40,314 bases of DNA, from assembly GCF_016899855.1 (NCBI RefSeq), contig NZ_JACJJG010000020.1, positions 1 through 40,314 on the forward strand, given 5' to 3'. Shown in pieces: positions 8,823-15,452 of this stretch. The DNA comes from Marseilla massiliensis (GTDB lineage Bacteria > Bacteroidota > Bacteroidia > Bacteroidales > Bacteroidaceae). Below the pieces are notes generated by a model, which was not told the origin of the DNA, made no database searches, and saw only the letters and a program-made list of their open reading frames with translations. A program made the translations under genes and the position numbers. The stretch's first letter is position 1, and every line of letters begins with the position of its first letter.

Positions 8823-10346
8823 ATGATCAATAAAAAAATCATTTATTCGTATATTACACAGAGGGTTATGAAGGCATTTTGTTATAATAATCTGAAAAAT
8901 GCCTTAAAAAAACCTCTTCGAAAAGAAGAAGAAATTCTAATATCATTTTTAGTTAATTGGCTTCGGGCAAGATGGAAAACTGATTTTAGTATCCACTTTG
9001 AAGTGGCATATAATAGAGGGTGGTTACCAACGTACAACCGAATAAAAAATAATATTCATTCAAAAACATATCTTTTCTTTTTGAGTACTTATAGAGAGGC
9101 AGAAAATATCGTTTTATCAAATAAGCTATATAATCCAGCGAAAAAAAAGGAAGAACAGATTATCGGTCCAAATTTTGTATTGAATGAGTCGTTTACAGAA
9201 GATGAATACAAAAATGTTTTATATGCATTTTATTGTTTGTATTTTTACAATACTGACATATTAAGAAAATGTAAGATAAGTAAGATATTTAATTGGATGA
9301 AAATAATCAAGGCGTTTGTTAAGAATGATGGCTTATATAAACAGTATGAAAATTTCTTTTACGAAAACAATATAAAAATGAATGCTAAAATAACACGAAT
9401 GAATTTTTATGAAAAAACTTATGATTATAAAGATAGTGCTACAATTAACATGATAAATAACTTTTTCTCGTGGGCAAATGTTGTCCAAAAATATTCTTAT
9501 TGGAAATCTTACAGTGAGACTGACCCTGATTTTCTAAGAAGAAGTCTATTTTATTCCTTGTGCATTAGAGTGCCACAAAAAGGTACAAAATTGGAGCAAA
9601 TGAGGAACGGATTAATTATAAGACTTTTGTATTATTGGTATTACGGTGTTGTTGAAGAACATTATGTCGACATAATATTTGATATACTACATGGAAAATA
9701 TGGAGAAGGTGATAAACATTTAATAGGACGATTATTTGCCGAGAAAAGTGTTTCGGATAAAACTGCATTAAATTATTTTAGAAAAAAATATACACGATAT
9801 TGTAAAGATAGAAATATTGGTCAAGATAAACAAGTTTCAATATTAAAGCCGTCTAATAATAATGATGATACACAGGATGAATCACAAAGTGAACCGACTG
9901 CTTATTCCGCAATTCCATTACAATTAAGTAAAATACCGGATGGTTTTACAATAAACCAATTAGAATATTTGGCAAAGTTATTATACGACGGAAATGGCAA
10001 AATATCATTGCTGGCGACAATTGACAGTAAAAATGCCCTTCCATATTTCTTAGGTGCTCCAACAATACCCAAGCCGCCATCGAATTATAAAATATCTTGG
10101 AATAAAGATATGAAAAGCTTAAAATATTTCATAACGCGACTTTACGACACCAACACGATGCATGGTGTTTGGAAAATAACCCGAGAGGCTTTTCTGATTT
10201 TCAGTAAAGGACAACTAAGAGAAATTAATAGTGCCCAGTCATTATCAAATTTGTCATCAACCGGTTCTAAGGGCTATTTAAATATAGACAGTAAAATAAA
10301 AGACTTTATAGATGCCAGCATTGCCAGTGCAAAATCTTTAAAATAG
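8823..10346 (+). CDS. Hypothetical AT-rich protein, 507 codons, family not recognised
   Basis: I do not recognise this protein. It is long, Lys/Tyr/Asn-rich and mostly helical in appearance. Residues about 1-340 look like one domain with aromatic stretches (YAFYCLYFY, RLLYYWYYGVVEEHYVDIIF). An Asn/Asp/Ser-rich linker (SNNNDDTQDESQSEP, about 346-360) leads to a C-terminal part of about 150 residues containing NQLEYLAKLLYDGNGK, FITRLYDTNTMHGVW and a final Lys-rich helix. There is no signal peptide. Base composition is much more AT-rich than flanking genes, suggesting transfer. The ATG at 8823 overlaps the stop of a five-codon frame MIESI (8809-8826) by ATGA, so the true start could involve translational coupling. 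The next gene has its own promoter behind a terminator, so this one is probably monocistronic. Confidence 0.7.
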   Translation: MINKKIIYSYITQRVMKAFCYNNLKNALKKPLRKEEEILISFLVNWLRARWKTDFSIHFEVAYNRGWLPTYNRIKNNIHSKTYLFFLSTYREAENIVLSNKLYNPAKKKEEQIIGPNFVLNESFTEDEYKNVLYAFYCLYFYNTDILRKCKISKIFNWMKIIKAFVKNDGLYKQYENFFYENNIKMNAKITRMNFYEKTYDYKDSATINMINNFFSWANVVQKYSYWKSYSETDPDFLRRSLFYSLCIRVPQKGTKLEQMRNGLIIRLLYYWYYGVVEEHYVDIIFDILHGKYGEGDKHLIGRLFAEKSVSDKTALNYFRKKYTRYCKDRNIGQDKQVSILKPSNNNDDTQDESQSEPTAYSAIPLQLSKIPDGFTINQLEYLAKLLYDGNGKISLLATIDSKNALPYFLGAPTIPKPPSNYKISWNKDMKSLKYFITRLYDTNTMHGVWKITREAFLIFSKGQLREINSAQSLSNLSSTGSKGYLNIDSKIKDFIDASIASAKSLK

Positions 10347-10437
10347 CTTTGTCATAGTTATGCATAAACGTAAAATTAGGGTTAACTTAGAGTAGGCTTA
10401 GACTTCGATTTTTTTATTCTAAGCCATATAGGACAAG

Positions 10438-10466
10438 GAGGTTACAATGCTTGTAGCCTCTTTTTT
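10438..10466 (+). terminator. Rho-independent terminator
   Basis: GAGGTTACAA (10438-10447) pairs along its whole length with TTGTAGCCTC (10451-10460), one position being G-T, around a TGC loop. Six T residues follow. It lies 92 bp after the stop of the AT-rich orphan gene and just before the next promoter. Confidence 0.8.
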
Positions 10467-10473
10467 ATTTCCA

Positions 10474-10481
10474 TACTTTTG
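10474..10481 (+). promoter_or_regulatory. -7 box for the DUF3853-like gene
   Basis: TACTTTTG is a perfect TANNTTTG match just behind the terminator. A start site about 7 bp downstream would fall at about 10487-10489, on or next to the ATG at 10489. The mRNA would therefore be leaderless or nearly so. This placement rules out the in-frame ATG at 10447, which lies inside the terminator. Confidence 0.6.
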
Positions 10482-10488
10482 CATCGTT

Positions 10489-10848
10489 ATGAAAAAGAAT
10501 TATCAAGACTTAGAGCAATTATCTGATAAGGTAGTTGTCCTTTCAGGTTCAGATTTAAGTGAGATTTTGCAATCACAATCTCGGCCTGATGAATTGGCAG
10601 GTGTAAGTGACAAACAGGTATCAAGGGAATACCCTGGTATCCCCCAGTTTGTTACAGGTTTGAAATCGTTGGCCTCGACGCTAAACGTATCTGTCAGTAC
10701 CATTGGCAGGTGGAAACGTAAGGGGTTGCTTGACAGAGCGACCTTTCAAGATGGGAAAACAGTGATATTCAATGTACATGAAGTGTTGGATATCCTGCGG
10801 GTAAGTAATCATTCAAATTTTAAAAGTTATGACAGAAGAAAAAATTAA
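10489..10848 (+). CDS. DUF3853-like helix-turn-helix protein
   Basis: 119 residues from the ATG at 10489. The C-terminal half reads GLKSLASTLNVSVSTIGRWK, then RKGLLDRATFQDGKTVIFNVHEVLDIL. This is an excisionase/MerR-like winged HTH in which the recognition helix is followed by a short wing, as in the DUF3853 proteins of Bacteroidales mobile regions. The N-terminal 45 residues are polar and probably flexible. DNA binding is a sound inference; the target is unknown. It overlaps the next gene by 20 bp, so the two are probably co-translated. It could act as regulator or recombination directionality factor for the neighbouring recombinases, which is speculative. The frame extends to an upstream ATG at 10447, which is rejected because it sits inside the terminator stem. 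Confidence 0.7.
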   Translation: MKKNYQDLEQLSDKVVVLSGSDLSEILQSQSRPDELAGVSDKQVSREYPGIPQFVTGLKSLASTLNVSVSTIGRWKRKGLLDRATFQDGKTVIFNVHEVLDILRVSNHSNFKSYDRRKN

Positions 10849-11971
10849 TGCAGGTCTTGTCAGCTCTCAAGGAGGGTTTCAGGACAAAAGTGAGAAAATT
10901 GAGGTTGCAGGCACAACCGTACAAGAATCAGATTCGTATGTTGTTGATGCAGAAGCCTGTAAGGACGCCGTTCAAAAAATCAAAGAGGTAGCCTCCGAGC
11001 AAATTTTGGAGGTTATGCCTGGGCTGTTGACAATTTTAGACTTTAACGGTATCATTAATGTCGGCAAGATTAAGATAGGCAGGCTTGTGATGAACAGGTG
11101 GCCTAAGCAAAAGTCAGTCAACAGTATGGCTTTGTCGATTATGGCGGACGGCATTCAGGTAATGCTGCTTGTCATTCCGGGAACTGTCGCTGTCATGATG
11201 GGGTACGACGTGGAGGATTTCGACGGCAATCCCATACCAGAAGAACAACTTGTACAGACGGTCATTATTGTTGATGGGCAGACAAGGTACATGGCAATCA
11301 GGAAAATCATGAATGAACATCCAGACAAGGCTCCGACCAACGTGCTCGCTTATTTCCCGACCAACTGGATAAACTTGACAAAGATGCTACAAACCATAAA
11401 CCTCAAGGTATTCACTTGGAAGAACAGCGACTTCATCTGTGGACTGGAACGTGCAGGGAACATCAGCGATGAAACGGCGAGGGCTTTGTCTTTCGTCCGA
11501 CAGCTTGAAAGACAGGGATACAACTTCACCGCGGCTTGTGAATGGATGACTTTGGTCAAGGGAATCATCAGGAAACCGTCACTTGTCAAGGCTATGAACG
11601 CGACCGACTCCAAGTTGTGCTATGACAATTCCGAATACGGCATCAAGATTCATGAAACGGCAAAGTCTAAATTCACGGACAACAACGAGAAAGCCCTGAA
11701 GAACAAGACCGTGCCGGAGTTCATCATCGACAAGTGGAACAACGCCTGCAACGAACTCAACAAGAAGGAGGCTACCTCTTATATTATAGCCTACCTCAAT
11801 GGACTGGCAGACAAGGACGTTGCTGAAATAGTTTCGCCCTCCGGTTACAAGCGTGGCAACGGGAAGCCAAAGGCAGACTTCATCAAGACACAGTTGGAGG
11901 ACTCGTTTCAGAGGTTCAATAAGGCCAATCCTTTTGCGACGTTCAAGGACAATACAGAACAGGGAGAATAG
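10829..11971 (+). CDS. ParB/Srx-like domain protein
   Basis: A 380-residue protein. After an acidic leader, residues about 65-165 contain IKIGRLVMNRWPKQKSVNSM, then ALSIMADGIQVMLLVIPG, and then VQTVIIVDGQTRYMAIRKIM. The segment VDGQxRYxAI matches the signature of ParB/Srx-type domains (cf. IVDGhhRyxA), which bind nucleotides or act in DNA partition and related enzymes. The C-terminal half is helical with a region like the helical DNA-binding part of ParB proteins (ISDETARALSFVRQLERQGY), but no clear HTH can be assigned. It starts inside the end of the DUF3853-like gene (20-bp overlap). There is no ParA partner nearby, so plasmid-type partition is unlikely; a regulatory role in the accessory module is an inference. 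Confidence 0.65.
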   Translation: MTEEKINAGLVSSQGGFQDKSEKIEVAGTTVQESDSYVVDAEACKDAVQKIKEVASEQILEVMPGLLTILDFNGIINVGKIKIGRLVMNRWPKQKSVNSMALSIMADGIQVMLLVIPGTVAVMMGYDVEDFDGNPIPEEQLVQTVIIVDGQTRYMAIRKIMNEHPDKAPTNVLAYFPTNWINLTKMLQTINLKVFTWKNSDFICGLERAGNISDETARALSFVRQLERQGYNFTAACEWMTLVKGIIRKPSLVKAMNATDSKLCYDNSEYGIKIHETAKSKFTDNNEKALKNKTVPEFIIDKWNNACNELNKKEATSYIIAYLNGLADKDVAEIVSPSGYKRGNGKPKADFIKTQLEDSFQRFNKANPFATFKDNTEQGE

Positions 11972-12044
11972 ACAAAATTCATTAATCATGGAGGCCGTTG
12001 TTGTATTGCTGCGGCTTCTTTAAACGTAAAAAAAGATAATTAAG

Positions 12045-12545
12045 ATGACAAAATTCATGGCAACACAGCCTATATACGTCAGAGTCAAATACGGCAAGAT
12101 TTACTTTGACAGGATTTCAAAAGGGCTGGTCAGGGTAAGGCAGGTCAAGCCGGATGGTACTACCGGATATATAGACTTGGCAGACGAAGATATGGGGAAA
12201 CTTGCAAAAGGCCTGTTCGCAAGACATAAGCAGCTCCATCCTGAAGCATACCAAGTGAAAAAGCAGAAGACATCCAAGCTATCCATCACGCCCGGAAGCA
12301 CCCATATGCAGGAACTTAAGGCAAAGCATGAAAACGCCTATAACAAATGGACGGCCGAAGAGGAGGTATTGTTAAAAAGATACTATTCAGAAGGGAAGAC
12401 CAACAGTGAGATAGGCAAGTTGCTCAAGCGTAATACAGGCGCAGTGGAAAGCAGGCTAAGGAAACTCGGGCTTGCTGCAAATACCGGGAAACAAGAGGCT
12501 TCAACCAACGGCAACCCTGAAAACGCAGACTTCTCCAAACCATGA
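12045..12545 (+). CDS. Small protein with C-terminal SANT/Myb-like HTH
   Basis: 166 residues (or 162 from the second ATG, MATQPIYV). The N-terminal 70 residues are a small mixed domain (VRVKYGKIYFDRISKGLVRV). Residues about 100-145 read YNKWTAEEEVLLKRYYSEGK, then TNSEIGKLLKRNTGAVESRLRKLGL. This is a Myb/SANT-type three-helix pattern with the W..eEe.lL...y..G.s..eia..l.R....v.sRl..LgL spacing seen in bacterial homologues, so DNA binding is likely. The tail is polar. The gap to the ParB-like gene is 73 bp, same strand. Its role in the module is unknown. Confidence 0.65.
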   Translation: MTKFMATQPIYVRVKYGKIYFDRISKGLVRVRQVKPDGTTGYIDLADEDMGKLAKGLFARHKQLHPEAYQVKKQKTSKLSITPGSTHMQELKAKHENAYNKWTAEEEVLLKRYYSEGKTNSEIGKLLKRNTGAVESRLRKLGLAANTGKQEASTNGNPENADFSKP

Positions 12546-12748
12546 ACAGCAAGGAAGGGAATACATAAAACAGCTGCCCTTCCGTAAAATCACAACAATA
12601 TGATTAACAAAAAACAGAGGGCGAGGATAAGGCCACCACCTGTCCTTGCAAGCCACCATTATGTCCTTGTATTTTCAATAGAGCATGGATGTAACTAATT
12701 GAGAATAAAGTATTTAGTACAAAAAACAATTAAACAAATAGAACCATT

Positions 12749-13435
12749 ATGAAAAAAGAACATTTATTCAAGTCGCAATTTAACAGTTTCCCAGGCAGCC
12801 AAAACAACAAGACGACGGTGAAAAGACGCAAATACCCGGTAAGTTCCAAAACGGAATACAATTCAATGAGCGAGGTCGTGGAGGAATACAAAAGCAACTA
12901 TAAGACACTAATGGCAAATATTAGAGACATAGTACGCAGCAATCCTGAAGATTTTGATTTTCAGAGTATGACAGATGCAGACTCATTCATTGCTGTCAGT
13001 ATTCCTATAGATATGGGTGATGATTATGTTGCATATGTCTGTACAGTCGTTCCGGAACATAAAGGCAGCGTGTTCATGATTCCAATAAAGCACTTTCGTC
13101 TTAAAGGTGGCAGGCTTCAAAACGGGTTGGGATACATCGCACCTGAAAGTATTGGTTATGAAAGTCCGGCTGTTTTCACTGATGTTTTTTTGCAAAAAAT
13201 GTACAGTTTGGCGGATATAGGAGAAGGTTACTTTTTCTTCTGGTCATGCCGAACAGGTATGTTTTCCGTTTATGGTAATAATGTCCGTTGGCTGTTCGAA
13301 CAAGGAATGGCAATCGGACAAAAACTTGACGGTTTCTACTATTTCGATGAGTTTACGGACACGATAAAGTTTCCAATGGTGGAGTTAACAGATAGCGTAA
13401 TTAAGATACTTGAGGGAGAGATGTGGAAATTGTAA
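12749..13435 (+). CDS. Hypothetical protein, 228 residues
   Basis: Not recognised. The N-terminal 40 residues are basic and disordered-looking (QNNKTTVKRRKYPVSSKTEY), followed by a helix (SEVVEEYKSNYKTLMANIRD) and an alpha/beta region with several aromatic strands (GDDYVAYVCTVVPEHKGSVF, GYFFFWSCRTGMFSVYGNN, GFYYFDEFTDTIKFP). No signal peptide or membrane segment. It is the last gene before the 22-bp repeat array and the second recombinase, and the preceding gap of about 200 bp contains no recognised promoter. The start MKKEHLFK follows an AT-rich leader, as is normal here. Confidence 0.6.
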   Translation: MKKEHLFKSQFNSFPGSQNNKTTVKRRKYPVSSKTEYNSMSEVVEEYKSNYKTLMANIRDIVRSNPEDFDFQSMTDADSFIAVSIPIDMGDDYVAYVCTVVPEHKGSVFMIPIKHFRLKGGRLQNGLGYIAPESIGYESPAVFTDVFLQKMYSLADIGEGYFFFWSCRTGMFSVYGNNVRWLFEQGMAIGQKLDGFYYFDEFTDTIKFPMVELTDSVIKILEGEMWKL

Positions 13436-13514
13436 ACGGTTTGAAATCCACTTGACCTGACTCTAACTGCCTCTCCCTGTCATTCTCCAGACAAGCGTGG
13501 TGGGGAGGGGTTTC

Positions 13515-13602
13515 AATTCACGGCCTTTTGCATTGCGATTTGCCGTCTTTTGAGTGGTGATTGATGGCCTTTTACAAACCAATTGACGGTCTTTTGCAAA
13601 GC
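13515..13602 (+). repeat. Four tandem degenerate 22-bp repeats upstream of recombinase 2
   Basis: Four contiguous 22-bp units start at 13515, 13537, 13559 and 13581. The consensus is about aattgaCGGYCTTTTgcaaagc; the CTTTT core is invariant and exactly 22 bp apart each time. There is no unique spacer, so this is not a CRISPR array. The period of two helical turns puts every unit on the same DNA face, suggesting a protein-binding array. The same family recurs in the opposite orientation at 35064-35145. Confidence 0.75.
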
Positions 13603-13656
13603 GTGAAAATAAGACAAGTAAAAACAACGGATAATTAACGACAAAAACGAAGGTAT

Positions 13657-14871
13657 ATGGCATCGGTAAGGATAAAGTTTCGCTCATCAACGGTAGAGGG
13701 CAAGGAAGGAACTTTGTATTTTCAGATTATACACAAGAGGGTGGCGAGGACTGTCTTCACCGATTGCCGTGTATTTCCTTGTGAGTGGGACAGCGTTTCT
13801 TCGTCGGTAATAACCAGAGGTACGGAGGAGAGGAAGGCGTATCTTGAAATGGTGGCCTCAAAGTTGAAGTGGAGCATGGAACGGTTTACCAAGATTATAA
13901 CCGGGAAGGAGAAAGAAAAGGCGGACTACACTGTTGACGACATCGTTTCGGAATACAACAGGCAACCGGAATGTCCTACCTTCTTCAACTTCATACGCTC
14001 GATGGTTGCAAAGAAGACTGCTGCAAAAAGGGACGGAACCGCAAAGACATACCGTGATTCGTTGGCCAGTTTCTCTTCTTTCAGGAACGGTAAGGATATT
14101 ACTTTCGACGACCTCAATGAAGACATAATAAACCAATACGAGGCATGGATGAAGAATAAGGGGCTGAAAAGGAACTCATCTTCTTGTTATTTAAGGACGC
14201 TGAAGACACTGTACTTTAAGGCAGTAGAATTGGGATTGACGGAGGAAAAGGATATTTTCCGTCATGTGTTCACTGGCTTCGCTACAACAACCAAGCGTGC
14301 CATATCAATCGACGCGATAAAGGCAATAAGGAAACTCAAATTCAAGGACGGCTCTCCTCTTGCTTTTGCCCGTGATATGTTCATGTTGAGCTTGTACTTG
14401 CAGGGTATGGCTTTCGTTGATATTGCATACCTGAAGAAATCCGACATAAGGAACGGGCAGTTGCAATACTCACGCAAGAAGTCGGGACAGGCACTCACGA
14501 TAAGCTGGGAAAAGCCGATGCAGGAGATTGTGGACGCTTACTCACACCTTACGAAAGACACACCTTATTTATTGCCTATCATAACAACGCAGGATGGTAC
14601 GGAAAGGAAACAATACGAAAAAGCGGAGCACAACGTCAACCGAAACCTGAAGAAGATAGGCGAAATGGCCGGGCTTCATATTCCGCTTACTACCTACGTG
14701 GCAAGGCATTCCTGGGCTTCGATAATGAGGGACATGGGAAACGATATAACCGTGGTGAGCAAAGGGCTGGGACACAGTGACATAAAGACTACGCAAATCT
14801 ACCTCTCGACCATAGACAACTCTACCGTAATGAGGGCCAACAAGCGGTTTCTCGGCAGGATTTTGAAGTGA
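13657..14871 (+). CDS. Tyrosine recombinase 2, candidate invertase of the adjacent promoter
   Basis: 404 residues with the layout of Bacteroidales Tsr-type recombinases: beta-rich N-terminus (1-50), helical core-binding domain (about 105-205) and catalytic domain. Visible catalytic-region motifs: VARHSWASI (Arg350), LGHSDIKTTQIYL (His373, Tyr382). The usual first Arg, expected in a motif like YLRGMSFVD, reads YLQGMAFVD (Gln249 at that place), and the His of the HxxR box is Tyr347, a change that is common in this group. The gene lies between a 22-bp repeat array and a promoter flanked by recombination-site-like repeats, just ahead of upxY. In Bacteroides, such locally encoded recombinases invert nearby promoters, so the same job is proposed here. 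Whether the Gln affects catalysis is open. Confidence 0.88.
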   Translation: MASVRIKFRSSTVEGKEGTLYFQIIHKRVARTVFTDCRVFPCEWDSVSSSVITRGTEERKAYLEMVASKLKWSMERFTKIITGKEKEKADYTVDDIVSEYNRQPECPTFFNFIRSMVAKKTAAKRDGTAKTYRDSLASFSSFRNGKDITFDDLNEDIINQYEAWMKNKGLKRNSSSCYLRTLKTLYFKAVELGLTEEKDIFRHVFTGFATTTKRAISIDAIKAIRKLKFKDGSPLAFARDMFMLSLYLQGMAFVDIAYLKKSDIRNGQLQYSRKKSGQALTISWEKPMQEIVDAYSHLTKDTPYLLPIITTQDGTERKQYEKAEHNVNRNLKKIGEMAGLHIPLTTYVARHSWASIMRDMGNDITVVSKGLGHSDIKTTQIYLSTIDNSTVMRANKRFLGRILK

Positions 14872-14899
14872 AAAAACGGGGTGGAAATGTTTTACTAAT

Positions 14900-14927
14900 G
14901 TGGAGGTTTCATAAGTATGAAGCGGTG
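14900..14927. repeat. Left recombination-site-like repeat of the promoter switch
   Basis: The site is GTGGAGGTTTC, core ATAAGTAT (14911-14918), then GAAGCGGTG. TTC-core-GAA is nearly palindromic, as expected for two recombinase half-sites around a crossover spacer. It matches the right site (15085-15112) at 24 of 28 positions in direct orientation, while the 8-bp core is the exact reverse complement of the right core. Confidence 0.65.
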
Positions 14928-15069
14928 TTTTGCTGTAAAGTGTTTAATATCAACACGTTAGTTATGGCTTGCTGGTTTTTAGTCAAACAATGCACATTTT
15001 AGTCCAACACAAAAGAAAATTTTTCATTAAAAAAGTCCTCCGAAAGTGCCGTAAATCCGCTGTTTTTCG

Positions 15070-15077
15070 TAACTTTG
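15070..15077 (+). promoter_or_regulatory. -7 box of the glycan operon promoter, inside the putative invertible segment
   Basis: TAACTTTG is a perfect TANNTTTG match pointing toward upxY, 8 bp before the right site-like repeat. Transcription would start at about 15084, leaving a leader of roughly 370 nt. As it lies between the two sites, inversion would turn it toward the recombinase gene; the sequence given would be the ON orientation. Confidence 0.7.
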
Positions 15078-15084
15078 CAGGCGA

Positions 15085-15112
15085 GTGGAGGTTTTATACT
15101 TATAAAGCGGTG
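15085..15112. repeat. Right recombination-site-like repeat of the promoter switch
   Basis: GTGGAGGTTTT, core ATACTTAT (15096-15103), AAAGCGGTG. TTTATA-CT-TATAAA is a perfect palindrome apart from its central CT, which is AG in the left site. The cores of the two sites are thus inverted with respect to each other and about 185 bp apart centre to centre. Confidence 0.65.
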
Positions 15113-15452
15113 ATAAACTCCTCCATAGAAACAAGAACTAAATTAAGGAACCAACAAGGAATTTTGTGGTATGGAAATGAAAAAAATGAAGCCTGCAACG
15201 CTTTGTTCGTCACACCACATAACAACGGTAGGTAATCGCTGCTGAGTTTCGTCCGGGATACTGCCGTTACGCCTGAAAGATAATGCAAGCGAATGCAATG
15301 AAAATCAGTTGCAAGACGCATATTCTTATCTTGAAAAGGTATTTCAGAACTTTCATGCGATTGTCATGAAGGGAACGTGGAGAACGTGCTTTCCGCAAGA
15401 CCTTTGATTACGGTTTCCTATATTAAACTCCGACCTTACTTTCCTTGCTTTC

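Larger units (their letters stand above)
14872..15452. other. Switch region and long untranslated leader of the glycan operon
   Basis: This stretch of 581 bp holds the two site-like repeats (14900-14927, 15085-15112), a promoter (15070-15077), a pair of TTTTAGTC direct repeats (14977-14984, 14997-15004) and then about 370 bp of leader before upxY. An 88-codon frame across 14969-15235 runs through the promoter and right site and is judged spurious. A long leader fits what is known of UpxY/NusG-type control, in which the antiterminator acts on the 5' untranslated region. Confidence 0.6.

Noticed and set aside
10829..11971. ParB-like protein as part of a plasmid partition system
   Set aside because: No ParA gene, centromere-like repeats or replication gene lie nearby.
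12600..12698. 32-codon frame starting MINKKQRARIRPPP
   Set aside because: Short, no start context beyond the ATG, no recognisable family; could be real but unsupported.
13515..13602. 22-bp repeats considered as a CRISPR array
   Set aside because: Units are contiguous with no unique spacers, are degenerate, and no cas gene is near.
14969..15235. 88-codon frame between recombinase 2 and upxY
   Set aside because: It runs through the promoter box and the right recombination site and shows no family features.
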